Of a DNA stretch of 64,000 nucleotides, positions 37,187 to 48,800 are shown piece by piece. Each line of letters opens with the position of its first letter. Position 1 is the stretch's first letter. This DNA comes from Lucifuga dentata (lineage: Eukaryota > Chordata > Actinopteri > Ophidiiformes > Bythitidae), in the NCBI GenBank assembly GCA_014773175.1, contig VXCM01000738.1, positions 1 to 64,000 on the forward strand, given 5' to 3'. A model generated the notes under the pieces. That model saw only the letters and a list, made by a program, of their open reading frames with translations, was not told the DNA's origin and did not search any database. Both the position numbers and the translations under genes were made by a program.

Positions 37187-38484
37187 NTTTTTTTTCTTTT
37201 GCCATTTGCACCCTGTCACCCACCTCACCATCAACTCACCTTAAAGATGACGTTTCCCATCACTTTCCCTACTTGACTCCTCCCAGCTTCCGGGCGTTGC
37301 TGGCAGCTGTCACGTACAGCGTGGCATGCGGGCATCAGACATCCTGGTATTTTGCCCTCAGTCAGTGACAGCACCTGACTGACAGCGGCCTGGCAGCCTG
37401 ACAGGCTCTTACCCAGCATGCCTGTGTCCTGAGTTCCAAATGTTATCATTACCATGAGGAGGGATGTCATCATTTTCTCCCTTTAGAACATGGAAGTGCT
37501 CACAGCAAAAGTGGCAGCAGTGCAGTGGCATTCAGCATCATGTGAATGACAAGGTATTATAGCAGCTGCACCGACAATGGTTCGTGCACACCAGGGGCCA
37601 TAAAAATGATTCATATGCTGCCCTTCTGTTGCTAAGACAAATGTAGAATTATATGCCTCAACCTTGGATACCCTTTAGCTGAGGAAAGAGCTTATGCTTA
37701 AAAACGGGCATGCCCTAAAAGGAGAAAGAAAGCAGGAATTCATAGGTGAATGAGAAGAAGTGAGGAAATAACGGGCAGAAAAATCTTTAAGGGGAATTGC
37801 TTTCTCTCTGAGAGGAAGGATATCCAAGGCTGCACCAGCCAATCAGGAATGAATTCAGTCATCAATATGGCCTTAATCACCTTAATCACTGCATGGCGCA
37901 GAGGTCACATTTCTCTTTCTACAACATTGAAATTACAAATGAACTTGCAGGAAGGCAAGGACCTTTGTACTTTGGATCACATAAAACAGTGAGGGGGTGG
38001 GGGTGGAAGACTACGCTGAATGAAAAGAAAAGAAGAGCTGAGGGTTTTCTAAGTGATTACTATGTGAATAAAGCGGTCCAGGAAGACTGTGGCATTCCAC
38101 AAATAAAGTAGCCCAGCCAGTAGTCTCCATTCTGGGACAGATCCACATCAGATTAATGGCAAAGGGAGGAACGACAACAACTCTGATTATTTCCCCTGCC
38201 CTCCACTCTATTTGTCCAGTTTTGTCTCTTGGGTGCAAGGCAGAGAATGGACTACCAATGTTCATGATTACCTGCTTTCAAACTGCCCTCTTTTCCATTG
38301 TGCTGTAGATGCAGCAGCCCATCAGTCAAACACACACATGGGATTGCAGAGCACCTTTTCTTTTGTTTGACTGCAACCCGATGAAAATTGCCATGTGAGG
38401 AGAGGAGGATGTGGCACTCAATGTGGAGTACCATTCAGCATTTTGCATTAAATTCACCTACTGTATGTGAAAAGGCTTGCAGGG
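36834..38484. other. No gene seen
   Basis: Contains a poly-T run with N (37151-37195). No motif-supported coding region. Confidence 0.5.
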
Positions 38485-38523
38485 TTCTTCTTCTTCTTCT
38501 TCTTCTTCTTCTTCTTCTTCTTC
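38485..38523 (+). repeat. (TTC)n microsatellite
   Basis: Thirteen TTC units. Confidence 0.95.
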
Positions 38524-38898
38524 TGCAGTTAATTCTGTACTTTACATGTGCTGCCACAGGATTGCTTTGTTATTCTGACTATTCTAACTACTCACTCAAT
38601 CCAGGAAGGCAATGACACGTATCAGTCCTCAGGACAGTTTGAACACAGTGTAACATTCAGGGTTGGTGTGGTGCTGGCCTAGCCATTAGCTTTAACCTCC
38701 GGATAGGCTACAGACAGAGTTATCAGACAGACTGCATATTGGGCTTTCACAGTTGTGCCTGTTTATTAACAGAAAATAAGGCTTCGGCCATACATGGTGG
38801 TCAGTTCACAGCATACAAATTATATTCCATACATGGAAATAATATAAATACTGATCAACTTCTGGTAACGCACACCTCCGACTCACTCCGTTACCAGA

Positions 38899-38901
<3 letters not shown>

Positions 38902-38945
<44 letters not shown>
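38902..38945 (+). repeat. (AG)n microsatellite beside poly-A
   Basis: About 22 AG units, then N and poly-A. Confidence 0.95.
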
Positions 38946-38946
<1 letters not shown>

Positions 38947-39153
38947 NAAAAAAAAAAAAAAAAAAAAGCAGGGTAGTTTTTTGACCTAAAAAAAGTTAAG
39001 CTACACATTGTTGAACAAACAAAAAAGTATATGTTTAATGAACCTTGGATTCTCAATAGAAAAGCCTCAGATTTTTAGGTACAATGAACAAATATTGCAT
39101 GGTTAACTCACCCTAAAAAAGTTAAGTTATGCATTGTTAAACAAACAAAAAAA

Positions 39154-39272
39154 GTATATATTCAGCATGGGGAGAACATATAAAACTCCACACAGAAAGG
39201 AACCGGTCAGCCTCGAACCCAAGACCTTCTTGCTGGGAGGCAACAGAGGTAACCACTGAGCCACTCCCCTCA
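39154..39272 (+). mobile_element. RTE-like LINE 3'-terminal fragment
   Basis: Carries the same terminal blocks as 28385-28765: 'ggggagaacat', 'aactccacacagaaagg', 'gaacccaagaccttcttgct' and 'aaccactgagccactcc'. Only the last 120 bp remain. Confidence 0.65.
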
Positions 39273-39303
39273 ATCACCAAGATTCTGTTTTAAGCAATAA
39301 TGT

Positions 39304-39436
39304 TGTGCTTTGCTAACAGCAATGGGCAAAACTAAACTTACTTAAGTTGATTCAACTCAAAAACTCTAANTGTGCTTTGCTAACAGCAATGGGCAAAACT
39401 AAACTTACTTAAGTTGATTCAACTCAAAAACTCTAA
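39304..39436 (+). repeat. Assembly-type duplication around a single N
   Basis: The 66 bases before the N at 39370 recur immediately after it. The surrounding A-rich sequence (about 38980-39560) looks like a teleost interspersed repeat of unknown family. Confidence 0.8.
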
Positions 39437-40378
39437 TTGAATAAAAAAAATATCCAAAAAGTACAACTCAAAATCATTATGTCATATATGGAATATGTTG
39501 GGTACAATTAACTAATTTCTTTGAGTTAAAACAACATCTGGGATTACAGTGTGAAGACAATGCAGCAACAGTAACTCCACACCTGGATATGAATAGTGCT
39601 GCTAGTGTCCAACTGTGGTACTGCAAAACAGAACATATTACTATTCTGTGGCTGTTACAATGGTGAAATATTGCTGTTACCTTGCTGTTTTTCTAAACAG
39701 AGAGTACATACAAGTACTCATGAATGTACACACAGACAAACACTTGACACTGACATTCTAGCCTGCACACACTTTTTATCCCCTCTTGTTGGCCTCATAC
39801 ATGCCCACGTACACTAACCCGAGCATACACAAACAGCCTGTATTTGCTGTGAGCAGAGAATGAGTGAAAAAGATGAAAAATGGGCCAAATAATGTCAAAG
39901 CGAAGGCAGCAACTATCAAACGCATCAATGGATCCAAGGTGTGCAAGGACGGGGTGGAGGTTTTATGAGTGCTGCTGAGCATAAATACTAGCTGGGTGTC
40001 TGTGGTGAAAAGATAGGGAGGGAAAAATAGACTTTTGCACAAAATAAATGTACAAGTACAAATTCAGGCTGGCCTCCTCAATTACCAGACTGTAATCCAG
40101 ACTTAAAACACCTAAAATCCTCCAGTAGTATATATTTGAGGCTGTACACACACACTAAACTGCACATACAAATACATAACCATCTATGTACTTAGCAGAT
40201 AGATTTAAGAAAATCCACAAAAAGTGCAATAATTGTTTCATAAATCCATTACTGGGAATAAACCAAATCCTCTGTGAATATTGAAGAACCTATTGCTTAT
40301 TATTTAATAAGGAGGACTGCCTCTACAGTATGTTGAATAATACTGTGGATGATCTGTTTCGTCCAGATCTTTAAGTCC

Positions 40379-40416
<38 letters not shown>

Positions 40417-41444
40417 CACACACATACTGTAGGTGGCATCAATTTCCACAGATATTGATCTGTGAAGGCTATACCCTTGGGCAAGGTGATTTTACACTTA
40501 TCTCACCCACTTTTCCAACTCCCAATCTCAGCCCGGTGTCACACTCGCTGTTCTTTGGGGACAGAGAGGAGTTCCTGTTTGCTTGTCACTGTCACTGTTT
40601 GTCAGCGTGTAATTATTGTGTAAGCGTATCCTTGACAAAACACATATTTACAGGTGAAATCTTTGACACAGAAACAAAACATGGCAATTTTCTAACCATA
40701 ACTAATAATAACCATAGTTATTGCTCTTGTGAAGATATTGATCGAAGTGTGACACCTTTTCATGGGCTTCATTGACGAAGATCCTTTTCAGGGATGACAG
40801 CTCAGATCCCTCCGTGATGGAAACATTTTGCTAAAGGTTAACTATTTTTCTCATTATATCAAAAGCTCAACAGCACTTCAACCTCTTCTGTGCTGATTTT
40901 GTTGCACTGAATTGTTTTAATGTGTCAATCACTGGATAGAAGAGAGAAATCTCTTCTCTCCTGTGATTGTCAAAGATCCAAAACAGTTGTATTGCATTTA
41001 GCAGGTGTTAATGCAGAATATAATAATGTAGAATGATCTGCGCTTTAGAAAAAGCTAAGAATAGCAGACTTCAGAAAGCACTACTCCTACTACTACTAGC
41101 TTTTCAAAGCATTTCTAGCTCCAATGCCTTGAAAATGGTTTTTATTTCATAAAATAAACATAAAATTAACTTATGAATTAAAAATTAGAAATTAATTCAG
41201 GAAATGAAACATATATTCGCTGTTTACTTTTTGTCATTTTATTACCGAACAAGTAGGTACTTTTTTCGGTGTTTTCACATTTTTGATTGTCTGATTTTTC
41301 AGCAGTAACAGATTTTGATGAAATTCATAGATAGGTGGGTCTTGGATTATGGAAGAGCTGATGAGATTTTAAGGTGGATTCAGAACTAGATCAATACTTT
41401 TTTTTTTTTTCCNAAAAAAAAAAAAAATAAACAAATAAATAAAT

Positions 41445-41475
<31 letters not shown>

Positions 41476-42176
41476 GGCACATGTATCCTATGATGGGCTA
41501 TCAACAGGGTGCAATTTAGCTCAAATCCATATCTAAATTTAGATCTAAAATATATGCTTGGACAGCTTCGCTGTACACAAAAAATAAGCCTAGAAACATA
41601 CAATTATCACCAAAATTTAGCTAAGATGATGTTGATCCAGACATTTTTAACAGATCCAGAAAAAAAAAGTAAGATGTGCAGTACTGTACTGTACCAAAAT
41701 ACAGCTGTACAAATAATTTGCATGATAAATCATTTTTATACAATCAATTCCAAGGTAATGATAGTGAAGTCTGGTTTTAAATTAGCAAAAAAAAAAAAAA
41801 AAAAAAAAAAAAAGTGGAATCACAGACATTATGGGTCTTTCTGGGTGCCTTCTAGTTTGAGTTTGGCCTTTAATTTGCATATGTTCCTTTACATAATAAA
41901 GAGAATCGATGAGGAAGGAGGGATTTTATTGGAATATACATACTATGAAATGGGAACACCAGCAAAAACAGATACATCTGAATATGACTTCATCCTTCAC
42001 AGCTTAGCAAGATTTTAAACATTGTTTTATCTAAATGAAATAAGAATGTTACTGGGAAAAGATAAAAAAACAAACAAACAAAAAAATCTAGTCTGTATAA
42101 TGAGAACTGCTGAAAGTATAACCAAGGAGGTGACGTTTGGTCTAAAACTGTTTGTTAGCTACTTTGATTTAATCCT

Positions 42177-42207
<31 letters not shown>

Positions 42208-43432
42208 AGTTGTAACAATATGATGACGTGATCTAAAGTTCAATCAAAAATGTGAATGAAAATCATGAGGAAATGACAGCCATGGGTCTTCTGTAGGCAT
42301 GACTACATTTTGTGATAAATTGCACAAATGGCTGACAAGGTGTTGTCCACTCAGCTGGGTCAAAAAAACACATTTAACTCCAGCGATAGAGGATTACGGC
42401 CTCGGCCTCCGCGCTGCCGGCAGTCGGGCGCTGCTATTTCTGTGATGTCGACAGTGGGATTGCTCAGAGAGACACGAGGGTCTCAGTTGCTTTGAGTTTG
42501 CATAATATGATGGTAATGACAAAGCAAGTCCCTGAATCTGTGGAAAAGGACAAGATGAGGATGCTACAAAGGGAATATAATGTGTGTTTTGATGGGAGGG
42601 AGTTGTTGATTTTGTGTTACGTGTGCATGCAGACATACCGAGGGAGGTAATTGCATTTCTCCCTGCCTCGTCTCATCTGTGATGAGATGCTGCACGCGGC
42701 GCCTGACCAGCAGGTGGGGGGAGGGAACCACAGGAATCAGAGGTAGCAGAATAGCATTTAAACATCACAGTGTGTCTGGAAAGACCTTGGGTTGTTCCTG
42801 CTGTTATTTACATGGCCTGTAAACCCCTAATGTGTAATTTTCTGTGCACAGTGGGAGTCGTTCCTTTGTGTACATACACATCCATGTTTTTCATCAGGAG
42901 TAATTGCGACATATGGATAGAAAACAATACAGACTGATTCTTGTTTGCTGGTCTGTGGCTTAAGCTAGCAGTGCACGCGATTATATGTCCTCGCTGCCTT
43001 TCAGTGGGTCTTGGTGTAATGTAAGTCCGCATCTCCAAAATTCCCAGTTCCTGAAAGATTAAAAAAAAAAAAAAAAAAAAAAAACAGCTATAGGAAGTTT
43101 TCAAAACTCTCTTCTTGCAATGACAGTTTCAAAAACTAAGCAGGAGACAGGTGAGCACTGAGTGAAAACTGCATTTAGGGAGCTGAAAGTTTCCTATAAT
43201 AAATATTATTTCACCATCAACACACTCAGGTGACATGTCATGTGTTATTCATCGCCCATTCCGTGTTATAAAAGCTGTGATATATATTTATGGAGCAAAT
43301 ATATAGAAGTCCAGCTCAGCATATAGGAGCTCTCTTTCATTTTGGTTTTTTGACTTTCATCAATCTGATAACTTCACCTTTGCCATCATCCCGGACAAAG
43401 GTGTTGGAGCAGTCAAATATTCCAAATGTGTA

Positions 43433-43436
<4 letters not shown>
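39437..43436. other. No gene seen; microsatellites only
   Basis: (CA)n at 40382-40414, (AAAT)n at 41427-41474 next to an N in a T/A-run, poly-A at 41790-41812, poly-T at 42181-42207. The 169-codon open frame at 41509-42018 is kept open partly by poly-A and shows no domain. Confidence 0.5.

Positions 43437-43478
<42 letters not shown>
43437..43478 (+). repeat. (GT)n microsatellite
   Basis: About 21 GT units. Further short (CA)n runs follow at 43563-43588 and 43710-43736. Confidence 0.95.
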
Positions 43479-43479
<1 letters not shown>

Positions 43480-43815
43480 ACTTGTGAGTGGTCCCAAAGC
43501 AGAAGGTGAAAATAGCAGCAGAAAATACTGCAATATATTGTGTGTGGTGTACCTGTCATGAACACACACACACGCACACACACACACAGTCAACCTGCTC
43601 TTTGGCACCTCTCAACCCGTTCATCTCCCTCCTGGCCTGTTGACGTATTGTTACAGGACGTGTAAGTGGCAAGAGGCGATGACCCCTCCATCCTCTCACA
43701 CACAACATATACACACACACACACACATACACACACAGATGTGACCAAAACCTGTCTCATTAAACCTGCTGCTGCTGCTTTTAATGTGGATATATGCATT
43801 GCTACATTGTACATA

Positions 43816-45021
43816 TCATTGTCTGCCTCTCTTTCCTGTGGTGTGCTCCAGGACTCTGTCCTGGGGCCTATTTTATTTATTTTATACATGCTTCCACTTC
43901 ATCAGATTATGAAATCTTTTAAGGATGTATCCTACCAGTATTATGCAGATGATATTCAGTTGTATATTTCTTTTAAGCCACAAAATGTTTCTAAAATCTT
44001 AACACTTCAGAAATGTGTGGATTGCATAAAATCCTGGCTGGCTGATAATTTTCTTCAGCTCAACAAGGACAAAACCAAAGTCCTTATCTGTGCTCCAGAT
44101 AGTCTTGTTCCAAAGGTATTGGATAATCTCAGCTCTTTGTCATCATTTATCAAACCCACAATTAGAAACTTGGGAGTAAACTTCGATCAATTTCTGGCTT
44201 TGGATGCCCATGTAAAATGTCTGACTCGTTCTTGTTTTTTATCACCTGAGAAATATAGCTAAACTCAGTTCCATTGTTTCACGGTCAGAATTAGAAATCA
44301 TCATTCATGCATTTATCTCTTCACGTTTGGACTATTGCAACTCTCTTTTCACCTGTCTCAGTAAAACCTCTATGGATCGTCTTCAGGTTGTTCAGAATGC
44401 CGCTGCAAAGCTTCTGACCAAATCTTCTAAGCGGTCCCATGTCTCACCATTACTGATTTCATTGCACTGGCTCCCCATTAAATTCAGGATCCAATTTAAG
44501 ATATTGGATATTGGTTTTAACTTTCAGAGTCTGCATGGCCAAACACCGACCTACACTGTAGAACTCTTACAGCCTTATACTCCAGGCAGGTCTCTCNCTG
44601 CATGGCCAAACACCGACCTACACTGTAGAACTCTTACAGCCTTATACTCCAGGCAGGTCTCTCTCAGATCATCTGACCAGGGTCTGCTGGTCATTCCTCA
44701 TTCAAGACTTAAAACTAAAGGTGACAGAGCCTTTGAGGTCACGACTCCGACACTTTGGAACTCTCTCCCACCAAGCCTGAGATCTGTGGACTCAGTGGAA
44801 TCTTTTAAAAAGCAGCTAAAGACTCATCTGTTTAAAATTGCTTTTGGGTAGTTTGTTTCTGTTGCATATTTTATATATTTGTTTCTTTCTTAATGGCATG
44901 ATGTTTTTATTTGTTTGTACTTTAAAGGTCCATTTTTAATGTTTTAATTGTGAAGCACTTTGTGACATTTGCTCTTGAAAGGTGCTATACTACAAATAAA
45001 CTTTACTTACTTACTTACTTA
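43816..45021 (+). mobile_element. L2-like LINE, 5'-truncated, with 3' tail
   Basis: Encodes the C-terminal part of a reverse transcriptase: GPILFILYMLPLHQ, the catalytic YYADDIQLY, FLQLNKDKTKVL and NLGVNFD. After a frameshift near 44240 come DYCNSLFTCLSK, LQVVQNAAAKLL, LHWLPIKFRIQFKI and finally LWNSLPPSLR. The 3' tail ends in (TTAC)n (45003-45021), as expected for L2-type elements. The frameshift plus a duplicated 66-bp N join at 44531-44663 break the frame. Nothing suggests activity. Confidence 0.9.
44531..44663 (+). repeat. Assembly-type duplication around a single N in the LINE
   Basis: The 66 bases ending at 44596 are repeated after the N at 44597, duplicating about 22 residues of the LINE protein. 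This is most likely an unmerged overlap, not an ancestral repeat. Confidence 0.85.
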
Positions 45022-45022
45022 C

Positions 45023-45797
45023 ATTGCATCATCCTACTCCAGGACAGCAGTTGTGCCTTTGTTACCAAATTTGCTAAATGAGTTGGTCATACCCTTGAGC
45101 CTTTGCACCCAAGCATAATGCTAGCACCCATTTCAGGAAATTAGAGCTCTGCTGTGTGTTTGTTGAGAGAGAGAGTTTAGAGTTTAGAGCATCACAGTCC
45201 AGTCTCTGGCATGAGAAGGCAGCACAAAATGACTCTTAGCTTATTTACCTTCCAGTTAATCATTTTAACTGGTTTTATAACACATTTATTGTTTACCATG
45301 ACAACCAGGATGCTGCTAAAGGGCACAGAACAATGAAGGCTGAATCCACGTCCTCCAACAATACTGTGGTTGCTATGGATATAACTCTAGTCCACCCATG
45401 TATTTGATGATAATGATGATGATGATGATGATGAGGATGATGATGATCATGTGCTACCATGCACATCATGGCACCAGGGTCCTTGCACTGCCAAATATAC
45501 TGTATATTTTGTAGTCAAAGTGTTTGCTGTGAGAAAGGTCCATATGGACAGATTTGACAAATATTTTGCTAACAAACAAGATTCATAAGACAACATTTCC
45601 ATAAGCTGGATCGCTAACAAACACCTGTTTCTCTGAAAGTTTATCGTTTCTCATGTAACAGCTTGAGACCAGTCACTTAATGTTGTTGGAATATGAAGAA
45701 CATTGTGAGTATTTACAATGAAATCGCTTAGGTCCATAGATCCAGAATTTTCTAGATTATTAAGTAATTAAGACAGAAACATTGTGTTGTAGTATAA
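45023..45797. other. No gene seen
   Basis: Spacer between the LINE and the kinase gene, with a GAT-rich run at 45408-45450. Confidence 0.5.
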
Positions 45798-45807
45798 AAA
45801 AAAAAGG

Positions 45808-45813
45808 TTTTAT
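45808..45813 (-). terminator. Candidate poly(A) signal of the kinase gene
   Basis: On the minus strand the stop codon TAA (45814-45816) is followed at once by ATAAA, so that AATAAA overlaps the end of the stop. If used, the 3' untranslated region would be only about 15-35 nt, ending near the T-run at 45797-45806. No second AATAAA is needed to explain a short transcript, but a downstream one cannot be excluded. Confidence 0.45.
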
Positions 45814-48800
45814 TTACACAATACTTAGAAATGAATTGTCTTCACTTTGTGGAGAGAAGCAGCAGCAGAGGGTCTTGAAGATTTTGTAAAAGAAACTGCA
45901 TACCCTTTGCAGTGGTCTCTTCATGGTCAGAGCAATGGAAGGCTCACTGGCAGCTGAAACTCCATCAGCTGTTGAATGAGCATCAGAGTGGCCGGGGAAC
46001 GCTGACCCTCTGTCATCGAAGACAGCGTCAACTGAGCTTCCATCATGGAAGACAGTTGAGGCTGAATCTCCGTCAAGAAGGTCAGCTGTGGCTGAAGCTC
46101 CCTCAGCTCCATCCGATGTTCTAGGATTGCCTGAGTTGATTTGGTTGGAGGTGATGGAGGTGTCATCTGAACCTTCATCATGTCTGAGATTGGGCATTGA
46201 ATAACAATAAGAGTAGCCAGGGAATTCAAACCGTCCATCATCGAAGCCATCAATAACTGAACTTCTGTTGTGTCCATCTGATTCTCTGGGATTGCCGAAG
46301 TTGATTAGGCTGGAGGTGATGGAGGTGTCATCTGAACCTTCATCATGTCTGAGATTGGGTGTTGAATAACGATAAGAGTAGCTAGGGAATTCTGACCATC
46401 CGTCATCGAAGCCATCAACGACTGAACTTCCATTGTGTCCATCTGATGCTCTGGGATTGCCTGACTTAATTTGGTTAGAGTTGATGGAGGTATCATCTGA
46501 ACCTTCATCATGTCCGAGATTGGGTGTTGAATAATCATTAAAGTAGACAGGGAACTCTAGCCATCCGTCATCGAAGCCATCAATACCTACACTTCCATTG
46601 TGTCCGTTTGATGCTCTGGGATTGCCTGAGTTAATTTGGTTGGAGGTGATGGAGGTGTCATCTGAACCTGCATCATGTCTGAGATTGGGTGTTGAATAAT
46701 CATAAAAGTAGACAGGGAACTCTAGCCATCCGTCATTGAAGCCATCAACAACTGAACTCCCAATGTGTTCATCTGATGTTCTGGGATTGCCTGAGTTGCT
46801 TTTGTTGGAGGTGATGGAGGTGTCATCTGAACCTTCATCATGTCTGAGATTGGGCGTTGAATGACGATAAAAGTAGCCAGAGAACTCTAACCATCCGTCA
46901 TCGAAGCCATCAATAACTGAACTTCCATTGTGTCCGTGTGATGTTCTGGGATTTCCTGAGTTGCTTTGGTTGGAGGTGATGGAGGTGTCATCTGAACCTG
47001 CATCATGTCTGAGATGGGGTGTTGAATAACGATAAAAGTAGCCAGGGAACTCTAACCATCCGTCATCGAAGCTATCAGCAACTGAACTTCCATCATAGAA
47101 GGAAGTTGAGGCTGAAGCTCCATCAAGAGGGTTAGCTGTGGCTGAAGCTCCCACTGATGCTCTGGGATTGNAGTTGAGGCTGAAGCTCCATCAAGAGGGT
47201 TAGCTGTGGCTGAAGCTCCCACTGATGCTCTGGGATTGCCCGGATTGATTTGGCTGGAGGTGATGGAGTTTGAGCCCTCTGTAGCGCAGATGCTCATATA
47301 TGTTTTAGCAGCCCTCACACTGCAAGAAGCATAAGAGTCAGTTAATTAATCATTCAGTCAATCAATCAGTTTATCCATCCAGTCATCCAACAAAACATTT
47401 ACTCACACCTATTATTTAGTGAGTCACTAACTAATTATGTTGAGTGAGAAACACACACACACACACACACACACACAAGCAGGGTCACTTACTAAAAGCT
47501 CTCAGCATCCTCAGCAAAGTGGGACATCGTCAAGAAGGGGTTCCCCAATGCTTGATGAGGAGTCAGTCTCTGCTCCACATCAATAATCATCATTCCTTTC
47601 AAAAGGCTGAGGAACGCTCTTCTGTCATCCGATTCCTTAAATTCCTGCTCTGGATACACCTGGAAATGGAAACAAAGTCAGAGACAGTTTAGTTAACTAG
47701 CTGGGTAACTTTCAAAGACACAGCAGTTAAGTTTATATTAATTAAGATTTTTAATCCAAAAACACCATAGAAGACATACATCTGTAAGCTCATCCAGGCA
47801 CCCAGGCATGTCCACAAAGAAAGTCCTTGGAGTCAGCTCAACACCAGTGTCATTGCAGTACTCCTCAGGTGTCTAAGGGAAAAAGCATAATTATTAATAC
47901 ATCATTGATTTTTTNTGTCATTGCAGTACTCCTCAGGTGTCTAAGGGAAAAAGCATAATTATTAATACATCATTGATTTTTTAAAAGAAGAGTTTCAAAA
48001 CGAAGAAATTAAATTATTAGGCCAGCTGAGGCAAAACAGAATGGGGTTACAATACCTTCAGCCTCCATTTTAAGCCATCAGAGTGCTGGTTCTGGACAAA
48101 ATATTCCCTCGTGTACAATCCAGCACTCAGGAGGTCATCGTTAGGCTGGCCCACCATGTGGACAATGCACTCAACCTGAAGAAAAAATACACAGAAACAC
48201 ACAGATGAAATCCTACATCAAGTCTCTACATGGTTTTTAACATTTATATGGTGATCTGTGAGGAGCAGGTGTGTTATGACTCACCAGCTGATATTCAGTC
48301 TGTCCATCAAACAGGTTATCACCAAGATACATACATGCCAGGACACACCCGAGTCCCCACATGTCAATGGCCTCTGTGAAGGGGAGGCCCAATACAACCT
48401 CTGGAGCCCTGAGAAGACAAAATACCACATGTTACATATTTTAATGCACATGTACAGAAGAATAACACAACATGTGCTACATCATTTAGCTCAGAAACAT
48501 GAAACTGTAAATGAGCTGTGAAGGTTGAACCCACCTGTAAGGAATGGGCTGCACAATCATGCCACGTTCAACCTCAGATGACTGGAGTGCCAAACCAAAG
48601 TCAATTAGTTTGACTTTGTATGGCTGGTCCTGGTTGTCGACCAGCATGATGTTGTCCAATTTAATGTCGGAGTGGATCACACCAATTCTCCTCAGGGCGT
48701 CTAATGCCACGAGAATCTGCAAGGACAGAGGTAGAAGTTTAGGTTTTGATGTTTGTTGAGCATGTAGATACAAATGTTCTTCATATTTCCATTATTAATA

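Noticed and set aside
40382..40414. CRISPR-like or other spaced repeat arrays near microsatellites
   Set aside because: Only simple repeats without unique spacers are present, and the genome is eukaryotic.
41509..42018. 169-codon plus-strand open frame
   Set aside because: Includes a poly-A-coded lysine run and AT-rich sequence. No motif, no splice context.
43816..44851. A cellular reverse-transcriptase-like gene
   Set aside because: Frameshifted, 5'-truncated, and followed by a LINE-type (TTAC)n tail.
46099..47088. Non-coding tandem satellite reading of the 165-bp repeat
   Set aside because: All units are in frame with the kinase exons and carry no stops on the coding strand; coding is the simpler explanation.
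45814..47154. 446-codon open frame as a free-standing gene
   Set aside because: It is the last exon of the kinase gene. A good acceptor at 47320-47321 and matching phase join it to the kinase exons, and its apparent ATG is internal.
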